A stretch of 12,880 nt of DNA from assembly GCA_025937115.1 (NCBI GenBank), contig JAICSB010000045.1, positions 1 to 12,880 on the forward strand, read 5' to 3'. Position numbers and translations under genes: made by a program. Positions 7,496 through 12,880 of this stretch are shown here, one piece after another; within the stretch, counting starts at the first letter, position 1, and the number at the start of each line of letters is the position of its first letter. The DNA comes from Pseudonocardiaceae bacterium. Lineage in GTDB: Bacteria > Actinomycetota > Actinomycetes > Mycobacteriales > Pseudonocardiaceae. The notes under the pieces were generated by a model, which saw only the letters and a program-made list of their open reading frames with translations, had not been told where the DNA came from and did not search any database.

Positions 7496-7514
7496 GGAGC
7501 CTCAGCCCGGCTCC
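7496..7514 (+). other. Hairpin abutting the hhyS ribosome-binding site
   Basis: GGAGCC (7496-7501) and GGCTCC (7509-7514) form a 6-bp stem with a 7-base loop. The GGAAAG ribosome site (7515-7520) begins directly after the stem, with the ATG at 7528. A stem here could protect the 5' end of the mRNA or limit ribosome loading. Confidence 0.4.
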
Positions 7515-7527
7515 GGAAAGCTGCAGC

Positions 7528-8583
7528 ATGCCAACGGAAGCAGCAGTCAAGGCAGAACAGACATTGATCCATGTTCTCTGGATCAACGCGGGCCTCAGTT
7601 GTGACGGTGATTCGGTGGCGTTGACTGCTGCCACCCAGCCCAGCGTCGAGGAAATCGCCTTGGGGGCCCTGCCCGGACTCCCCCAGGTCGCCGTGCACTG
7701 GCCCCTGATCGACTTCGAATGCGGACCCACCGGAGGAGCGGACGACTTCCTCGAGTGGTTCTTCAAGGCCGACCGCGGGGAGTTGGAACCTTTTGTGCTC
7801 GTCGTCGAGGGGTCCATCCCGAACGAGAAGATCAAAAACGAGGGGTACTGGTGCGGGTTCGGCAATGACCCGGCCACCGGCCAGCCGATGACCACCAGCG
7901 AGTGGCTGGACCGGCTGGCGCCCAAGGCCACCGCGATCGTGGCGGTCGGGACCTGCGCCACCTACGGGGGCATCCACGCGATGGCCGGCAATCCGACCGG
8001 GGCGATGGGAGTGCCGGACTATCTGGGCTGGGATTGGAAGAGCAAGGCGGGCATTCCGATCGTGTGCGTTCCCGGCTGCCCGATCCAGCCGGACAACCTC
8101 TCGGAGACTCTGACCTACCTGCTCTACATGGCGACCGGTCAGGCGCCGATGATCCCGCTCGACGACGCGCTGCGCCCCCAGTGGTTGTTCGGCGCCACCG
8201 TGCACGAGGGGTGCGACCGGGCCGGCTACTACGAGCAGGGCGACTTCGCCACCGAGTACGGTTCGCCGAAATGCATTGTCAAACTGGGCTGTTGGGGGCC
8301 GGTCGTGAAGTGCAACGTGCCCAAGCGGGGGTGGATCAACGGTGTCGGGGGTTGCCCCAACGTCGGTGGCATCTGCATTGGCTGCACCATGCCGGGGTTC
8401 CCCGACAAATTCATGCCGTTCATGGACGAACCGCCGGGCGGCAAGATCTCGAGCACCGCGTCGGGTTTGTACGGATCCGTGATTCGCAGTCTGAGGGGTA
8501 TCACGGAACGCACCCTCGACAAAGAGCCGCGGTGGCGCCACAACGGCGACAAACTCACCACCGGAGCGCGCCGCACCTGGTAG
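7528..8583 (+). CDS. hhyS: Group 1h [NiFe]-hydrogenase small subunit
   Basis: Electron-transfer subunit carrying three iron-sulfur clusters from the [NiFe] site to the partner protein. The 351-residue product starts MPTEAAVKAE and has no twin-arginine signal, so the enzyme stays in the cytoplasm. Proximal-cluster region: SCDGDS gives C25-x2-D28 where most hydrogenases have CxxC, with C143 (GTCATYGG) and C184 (VPGCPIQ) retained; the crystallised Ralstonia actinobacterial-type enzyme is known to use three Cys and one Asp here. Distal cluster: H226, C229, C249, C255. Medial cluster: C262, C283, C286. C65 and C276 are extra cysteines. The ATG at 7528 follows GGAAAG by seven bases. The gene overlaps a strong hairpin at its stop codon and is 102 bp from hhyL. 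Group 1h enzymes oxidise H2 at atmospheric concentration during starvation; a group 2a (Huc) enzyme is a less likely reading. Confidence 0.95.
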   Translation: MPTEAAVKAEQTLIHVLWINAGLSCDGDSVALTAATQPSVEEIALGALPGLPQVAVHWPLIDFECGPTGGADDFLEWFFKADRGELEPFVLVVEGSIPNEKIKNEGYWCGFGNDPATGQPMTTSEWLDRLAPKATAIVAVGTCATYGGIHAMAGNPTGAMGVPDYLGWDWKSKAGIPIVCVPGCPIQPDNLSETLTYLLYMATGQAPMIPLDDALRPQWLFGATVHEGCDRAGYYEQGDFATEYGSPKCIVKLGCWGPVVKCNVPKRGWINGVGGCPNVGGICIGCTMPGFPDKFMPFMDEPPGGKISSTASGLYGSVIRSLRGITERTLDKEPRWRHNGDKLTTGARRTW

Positions 8584-8598
8584 GTCACCTACCGGGTG
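8574..8598 (+). other. Strong intercistronic hairpin between hhyS and hhyL
   Basis: Bases 8574-8584 pair with 8588-8598 to give an 11-bp stem (one G-U pair, 8578 with 8594) and a three-base loop. The core GGTAGG/CCTACC is perfect, and the hhyS TAG stop (8581-8583) lies in the left arm. No T-tract follows and the same operon continues, so partial termination, 3'-end protection of hhyS mRNA, or processing are more likely than full termination. Confidence 0.65.
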
Positions 8599-8685
8599 GG
8601 CGCGCTCCTTCCTCCAGTTCCAGACGAAGAGACGTCGACGCATCAGCCAACGCGGACAGCAGCCACAGCGGGAAGAAGTAGCGCG

Positions 8686-10485
8686 ATGACAACCATCATT
8701 CCTGAACCCACCCACGCCACACGGGAGCCCGGCCAATTGGTCGACATGGCCTGGGATCCCATCACCAGGATCGTGGGCAGCCTGGGCATCTACACCAAGA
8801 TCGACTTCGAGAACAAAGAGGTCGTCGAGTGCCACAGCACCTCGTCGATCTTCCGGGGCTACTCGATCTTCATGAAGGGCAAGGACCCTCGCGACGCCCA
8901 TTTCATCACCAGCCGCATCTGCGGCATCTGCGGCGACAACCACGCCACCTGCTCGTGCTACACGCAGAACATGGCCTATGGGGTCAAGCCTCCGCATCTG
9001 GGCGAGTGGATCGTCAACCTCGGTGAGGCAGCGGAATACATGTTCGACCACAACATCTTCCAGGAGAACCTGGTCGGCGTGGACTTCTGCGAAAAGATGG
9101 TCGCCGAGACCAATCCGAGTGTGCTCTCGCTGGCCGAGAAGACACCGGCACCGCATGCGGACGCGCACGGCTACAAGACGATCGCGGACATCATGCGTTC
9201 GCTCAACCCGTTCTCCGGTGAGTTCTATCGCGAAGCGCTCCTGGTCAGCCGGTGGACACGAGAGATGTTCTGCCTCATGGAGGGCCGGCACGTGCACCCC
9301 TCGACGCTGTACCCCGGCGGGGTCGGCACCGTCGCGACCGTCCAGCTGATGACCGACTACATGACCCGGCTGATGCGCTACGTCGAGTTCATGAAAAAAG
9401 TCGTGCCCATGCACGACGACCTGTTCGACTTCTTCTACACCGCACTGCCCGGTTACGAGAAGGTCGGGCTGCGCCGCACCCTGCTGGGCTGCTGGGGCTC
9501 CTTCCAGGACCCCGAAGTGTGCAACTTCGAATACAAGGACATGGAGCGCTGGGGTAACGCGATGTTCGTCACCCCGGGTGTGGTGGTCGACGGCAAACTG
9601 CTCACCCACTCGTTGGTGGACATCAACCTCGGCATCCGAATCCTTTTGGGCAGCTCGTATTACGACGACTGGACCGAGCAGGAGATGTTCGTCAAGACCG
9701 ATCCGCTGGGTAACGCGATCGACCGGCGTCACCCATGGAACCAGCACACCAACCCGCACCCGCAGAAACGCGACCTGGAAGGCGGCAAATACAGCTGGGT
9801 GATGTCACCACGCTGGTTCGACGGCACGGACCACCTGGCCCTGGACACCGGCGGCGGCCCGCTGGCCCGGCTGTGGTCGACCGCCCTGGCCGGCCTGGTC
9901 GACATCGGCTACGTCAAAGCGACCGGCAACAGCGTCAAGATCAACCTGCCCAAGACGGCCCTCAAGGGGCCCGTCGAGTTGGAGTGGACGATCCCGAAAT
10001 ACGGCAGCAACACGATCGAACGCGATCGGGCGCGCACCTACTTCCAGGCCTATGCGGCGGCGTGCGCGTTGCACTTCTGCGAAAAGGCGCTCGAAGAGAT
10101 CCGCGCCGGGCGCACCAAGACGTGGGAGCGCTTCGAGGTGCCCGACGAGGCCATCGGCTGCGGCTTCACCGAGGCGGTCCGCGGCGTGCTCAGCCACCAC
10201 ATGGTGATCCGGGACGGCAAGATCGCCAACTATCACCCGTATCCGCCCACACCCTGGAACGCCAACCCGCGCGATAGCTACGGCACCCCCGGACCGTATG
10301 AGGACGCGGTGCAGGGACAGCCGATCTTCGAGGAGAACGGCAGGGACAATTTCAAGGGAATCGACGTCATGCGCACGGTGCGCAGCTTCGATCCGTGCCT
10401 GCCGTGCGGTGTGCACATGTACCTGGGAAAGGGCAAGTCCCTGGACAGACTGCACACGCCAACCCAGTCACCCGTCGGGGAGTGA
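8686..10485 (+). CDS. hhyL: Group 1h [NiFe]-hydrogenase large subunit (precursor)
   Basis: Catalytic subunit holding the NiFe(CN)2CO centre that splits H2. All four nickel ligands are present: L1 motif RICGICGDNH (residues 77-86; C79, C82) and L2 motif DPCLPCGVH (569-577; C571, C574). A 22-residue tail, MYLGKGKSLDRL onwards, follows His577 and should be removed by a maturation protease after nickel insertion. TSRICGICGDNHATCS is the L1 form I associate with group 1h. The frame is open from 8596, but I chose the ATG at 8686 (MTTIIPEPTHATR) because GGGAAGAAG lies upstream and the known relatives begin there; the product is 599 residues. No signal peptide or membrane segment is seen; the partner is HhyS. 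The gene sits 56 bp before hhyE on the same strand. Confidence 0.96.
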   Translation: MTTIIPEPTHATREPGQLVDMAWDPITRIVGSLGIYTKIDFENKEVVECHSTSSIFRGYSIFMKGKDPRDAHFITSRICGICGDNHATCSCYTQNMAYGVKPPHLGEWIVNLGEAAEYMFDHNIFQENLVGVDFCEKMVAETNPSVLSLAEKTPAPHADAHGYKTIADIMRSLNPFSGEFYREALLVSRWTREMFCLMEGRHVHPSTLYPGGVGTVATVQLMTDYMTRLMRYVEFMKKVVPMHDDLFDFFYTALPGYEKVGLRRTLLGCWGSFQDPEVCNFEYKDMERWGNAMFVTPGVVVDGKLLTHSLVDINLGIRILLGSSYYDDWTEQEMFVKTDPLGNAIDRRHPWNQHTNPHPQKRDLEGGKYSWVMSPRWFDGTDHLALDTGGGPLARLWSTALAGLVDIGYVKATGNSVKINLPKTALKGPVELEWTIPKYGSNTIERDRARTYFQAYAAACALHFCEKALEEIRAGRTKTWERFEVPDEAIGCGFTEAVRGVLSHHMVIRDGKIANYHPYPPTPWNANPRDSYGTPGPYEDAVQGQPIFEENGRDNFKGIDVMRTVRSFDPCLPCGVHMYLGKGKSLDRLHTPTQSPVGE

Positions 10486-10541
10486 CGATCGCAAGCGCGG
10501 CGGAGCCGGGCGCAGCGGGTCGGCACAGTAACGGAGGACGC

Positions 10542-11486
10542 ATGGCCGATCGCCCGGAGAGTCCCGAGACCGACACGCACTGGCGCACAGCGGGCGATCG
10601 GATCCAGACACTGCTGGATTCTTGCGCGGCAGGTGGCACCGCCACCTACGACCGTGCGCAGCAACTGGTTCGCGAGGTGGTCGGGCTTTACGGCGCCGGG
10701 CTGGACCGGATCATGCGGATGGCCGCCGATCCCGGGCCGGCCGGGGGTCTGGCCGAGCGGCTGGCCGCCGACGACCTGGTGGCCAGCCTGCTCCTGGTGC
10801 ACGGCCTGCATCCGCACGACATACGCCGCAGGGTCTCCGATGCGCTGGATCGGGTGCGGCCCTATCTGGGCTCGCATGGCGGGGACGTCGACCTGATCGA
10901 CATCGTTCCCGGCGAGGGGCCCGGAGAAAGCACCGTGCGGCTCGCGTTTACCGGCAGCTGTAAGAGCTGCCCGTCGTCCGCGGTGACACTGGAGCTGGCC
11001 GTGCAGGACGCGGTCCGCGCGGCCGCGCCGGAGATCTCCTCGATCGAGGTGGTGGTCGCGGCGTCCGCCGACGCGTCCGGCGGGGTGATCCCCGCCGAAT
11101 CGCTACTGGCGCATCTCCATTCGAACGGGCATGGGGCGACCGGCTGGCAGCCCATGCCCGAGCTGGCCGAGCTGGGCCCGGGTGAGGTCGGGGGTTACCG
11201 GGTCGACGGCACCACCATCGTGGCGTGCCGGGTCGGCGACCAGACGTTCGCCTACCGGGATCACTGCCCGGTGTGCGACGACTCTCTGGCCGGTTCGGAG
11301 CTGCATGGTCCGATGCTGCGCTGTGCGGGCTGCCGCACGGATTTCGACATCGTCCATGCGGGGGTCCATGCCGGAGCCGACGCCAGCGATGGGTCGGCGA
11401 ACCACCTCGATCCGATTCCGCTGTTGACCCGCGACGGCCTGCCGTCGGTGGCATTGGGCGCCGACGTGATGGGTGCCCCGGCATGA
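10542..11486 (+). CDS. hhyE: Hydrogenase-associated iron-sulfur protein (NifU-like plus Rieske-like domains)
   Basis: Predicted electron-transfer or cluster-handling partner of the hydrogenase, 314 residues. Order: an N-terminal helical part (about 15-90); a NifU C-terminal-like domain (about 95-172) with VRPYLGSHGGDVDL and GSCKSCPSS (C140, C143); a low-complexity linker; and a Rieske-fold-like domain (about 205-275) with DHCPVCDDSLAG and MLRCAGCRTDFDI. Here the usual CxH...CxxH cluster ligands are replaced by C242-x2-C245 and C261-x2-C264, so a rubredoxin-like iron, a zinc site or another cluster is possible. M. smegmatis HhyE and HucE, reported as needed for hydrogenase-linked respiration, have this kind of architecture as I recall it, hence the symbol. 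The ATG at 10542 follows GGAGG by six bases. The stop overlaps the next start (ATGA). Confidence 0.85.
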   Translation: MADRPESPETDTHWRTAGDRIQTLLDSCAAGGTATYDRAQQLVREVVGLYGAGLDRIMRMAADPGPAGGLAERLAADDLVASLLLVHGLHPHDIRRRVSDALDRVRPYLGSHGGDVDLIDIVPGEGPGESTVRLAFTGSCKSCPSSAVTLELAVQDAVRAAAPEISSIEVVVAASADASGGVIPAESLLAHLHSNGHGATGWQPMPELAELGPGEVGGYRVDGTTIVACRVGDQTFAYRDHCPVCDDSLAGSELHGPMLRCAGCRTDFDIVHAGVHAGADASDGSANHLDPIPLLTRDGLPSVALGADVMGAPA

Positions 11487-12127
11487 GCACCCCCTACGAC
11501 GTCCTGACCCGCATCAGAAGCGACCGGCGCGCCCCCGAGCCGGCGGGCGAGCGCTGCGAAATGTGCGCGGAGCTGATCGCCGACGAGCACCAGCACGTCG
11601 TCAATGTGGCTGCCCGGCAACTGATGTGCGTCTGTCGCGCCTGTTATCTGCTGTTCATCGACTCCCACGCGGAGCTGCGCTATCGGGCGGTGCCGGACCG
11701 GTATCTGTCGTTTCCCGAGTTCGCGCTGGATCGCCGGGTGTGGGAGGCGCTGCAGATCCCGGTCGGGATCGCTTTCTTCTTCACCAACTCGGCGCTGGGG
11801 CACACCGTCGCGTTCTATCCGGGGCCGGCCGGGGCAACCCAGTCCGAGCTGGATATGGACGTGTGGGACACCATCCGCGGTGCCGACTCGCGGCTGGGCC
11901 TGCTGGCCGACGACGTGGAGGCGCTGCTCGTCCGGGTCGCCGATGGCCCCCAGGATGACGAATTATCGCGGCCGGAAACCTATCTGGTCCCGATCGACGC
12001 CTGTTACGAATTCGTCGGGCGATTGCGCATGCTGTGGCGCGGCTTTGACGGCGGCCAGCAGGCACGCGAATTCATCGACGGCTTCTTCGACCTGCTCACC
12101 GCCCGCGCAGTGGAGGTGCCGCGATGA
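11483..12127 (+). CDS. Hydrogenase-operon protein, DUF5947-like, two-CxxC
   Basis: Protein of unknown function, 214 residues, that recurs beside group 1h hydrogenases; I match it to the DUF5947 family from memory. Near the N-terminus it has CEMC (C25, C28) and, 22 residues on, CVCRAC (C49, C51, C54), a pattern that could hold zinc or an iron-sulfur cluster. The rest is predicted globular with the pieces VGIAFFFTNSALGHTVAFYPGPAG (hydrophobic, about 94-117) and YLVPIDACYEFVGRLRMLWRGFDG near the C-terminus. No signal peptide is seen. The ATG at 11483 overlaps the hhyE stop by four bases and its own stop overlaps the next start in the same way, so translation is probably coupled. Roles in maturation or in docking electron carriers are both conceivable. 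Confidence 0.85.
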   Translation: MSTPYDVLTRIRSDRRAPEPAGERCEMCAELIADEHQHVVNVAARQLMCVCRACYLLFIDSHAELRYRAVPDRYLSFPEFALDRRVWEALQIPVGIAFFFTNSALGHTVAFYPGPAGATQSELDMDVWDTIRGADSRLGLLADDVEALLVRVADGPQDDELSRPETYLVPIDACYEFVGRLRMLWRGFDGGQQAREFIDGFFDLLTARAVEVPR

Positions 12128-12792
12128 ACGCTCCGCCGATGGATGTGAGCTTCGCGGTTCTGGACGTGACGGCCGAGCCGTATACCGTCAGCCCGATCCT
12201 CACCGTCCGCGTCGGCGTCACCAGCAGCGGCCCTGCGGCATCCGATCCGGTGCACGCCATCGCCCTGCGTTGCCAGGTCAGGATCGAGCCGCTGCGCCGC
12301 TCGTACTCCGACGACGAAGCGGCCGGCCTGATGGACTTGTTCGGGGCCCGCGAACGCTGGGCGAACACCCAACGCACCTTCCTGTGGCAGCACTGCACCG
12401 CGATGGTGCCGGGATTCACCGGCAGCACGATCGCGACCCTGCCCCTGGACTGCACCTACGATTTCGAGGTCGCCGCCGCCAAATATCTGCACGCGCTGCG
12501 CGACGGCACGGTTCCGATCCAGTTCCTGTTCAGCGGAACGATTTTCGTAAACTCCGAACGCGGCTTCTCGGTTCAGCAGGTGCCGTGGGACCGCGAGGAC
12601 CGCTACGACATGCCGGTCGGGGTCTGGCGGGAACTGATCGCGCAGCATTATCCCAACAGCGGCTGGATCCGGCTGAGCCACGAAACCATCACGGAGCTGG
12701 CCGGCTACAAATCGGGCCGGGGAATGCTCGATTTCGACCACGCCATCACCTCGTTGCTGGGCGCCACCGCCGATCGCGAGGTGACGCGATGA
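12124..12792 (+). CDS. Hydrogenase-operon protein, DUF6084-like
   Basis: Protein of unknown function, 222 residues, which I match to the DUF6084 family found in actinobacterial hydrogenase operons, from memory only. It has no cysteine-pair motif and no signal peptide or membrane segment. The N-terminal half has beta-rich stretches (DVSFAVLDVTAEPYTVSPI, ALRCQVRIEPLRRSY), followed by RTFLWQHCTAMVPGF, then LDCTYDFEVAAAKYLHAL and VPIQFLFSGTIFV in the middle. A WRELIAQHYPNSGWIRL segment lies near the C-terminus. The ATG at 12124 overlaps the preceding stop (ATGA), and the TGA at 12790-12792 overlaps the next start, making it the middle of a tightly coupled gene string. It may be a structural partner of the hydrogenase or of its maturation complex. 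Confidence 0.85.
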   Translation: MNAPPMDVSFAVLDVTAEPYTVSPILTVRVGVTSSGPAASDPVHAIALRCQVRIEPLRRSYSDDEAAGLMDLFGARERWANTQRTFLWQHCTAMVPGFTGSTIATLPLDCTYDFEVAAAKYLHALRDGTVPIQFLFSGTIFVNSERGFSVQQVPWDREDRYDMPVGVWRELIAQHYPNSGWIRLSHETITELAGYKSGRGMLDFDHAITSLLGATADREVTR

Positions 12793-12880
12793 CCGCGAGC
12801 TGGGATCGGGCCCGCGCCGTCGCCGACGCGGTGCTCTACGAGGGCTATCTGCTCTACCCGTACCGGGGGACGTCGTGTAA
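12789..12880 (+). CDS. Hydrogenase-operon protein, N-terminal fragment cut by the window end
   Basis: Only 30 codons are visible. The ATG at 12789 overlaps the stop of the preceding gene in an ATGA, and the frame stays open to the window end. The peptide contains VADAVLYEGYLLYPYRGTSC, a start I associate with a conserved protein of unknown function in actinobacterial [NiFe]-hydrogenase operons (several hundred residues). The overlap and frame make a real gene very likely; its function is not known to me. Confidence 0.75.
   Translation, partial: MTASWDRARAVADAVLYEGYLLYPYRGTSC

Noticed and set aside
7259..7527. Small gene in the gap between hypB and hhyS
   Set aside because: The short frames here are continuations of out-of-frame hypB sequence or have no ribosome site; the gap looks regulatory.
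8596..8685. N-terminal extension of hhyL to 8596
   Set aside because: The extension is low-complexity, starts next to the intercistronic hairpin, and known relatives start at MTTIIPEP.
7351..9759. 802-codon open frame on the minus strand across hhyS and hhyL
   Set aside because: It lies opposite two clear hydrogenase genes, its translation resembles no family I know, and long antisense frames are common in GC-rich coding DNA.

Overview
The window is high-GC DNA from a mycobacterium. The reasons are a leaderless GTG start behind a TAnnnT box, a mycothione reductase gene, a tandem repeat of mycobacterial MIRU type, and a gene order (malate:quinone oxidoreductase, alpha/beta hydrolase, mycothione reductase, NiCoT nickel transporter) that, from memory, matches M. 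tuberculosis Rv2852c-Rv2856. Unlike M. tuberculosis, this genome has no PE_PGRS gene between mqo and the hydrolase, has a Fur-family gene beside the transporter, and carries a [NiFe]-hydrogenase cluster after it. A slow-growing non-tuberculous species is the likely source; I cannot name it.

Left part (1-4200): a 53-bp tandem repeat runs into the 3' end of mqo (minus strand) and supplies its last codons and stop. A divergent promoter region separates mqo from an alpha/beta hydrolase that is probably translated from a leaderless mRNA. The hydrolase gene is followed 4 bp later by mtr.

Middle part (4190-7260): a nickel supply and insertion module. A Fur-family repressor gene (minus) converges on mtr and diverges from nicT. 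After nicT come hypA and hypB, the nickel-insertion chaperones, with a histidine-rich nickel-binding N-terminus on HypB.

Right part (7400-12880): the structural operon of a group 1h (actinobacterial, high-affinity, oxygen-tolerant) [NiFe]-hydrogenase: hhyS (small subunit, no Tat signal, CxxD in place of the first CxxC), hhyL (large subunit with intact nickel ligands and a C-terminal extension to be removed), then hhyE (NifU-like domain plus a four-cysteine Rieske-like domain, the likely electron exit partner), and three poorly characterised genes joined by ATGA overlaps (DUF5947-like, DUF6084-like, and a gene cut by the window end). The set is expected to oxidise trace H2 in air and pass electrons towards the respiratory chain. 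HypC, HypD, HypE, HypF and the maturation protease are not in the window and must lie elsewhere, probably downstream.

The hydrogenase family is known. The least described parts are the accessory block at 11483-12880, the divergent Fur gene, the intercistronic hairpin between hhyS and hhyL, and the repeat-generated end of mqo. No stretch longer than 300 bases lacks a gene; the longest gap (7259-7527) holds a candidate promoter and two hairpins.
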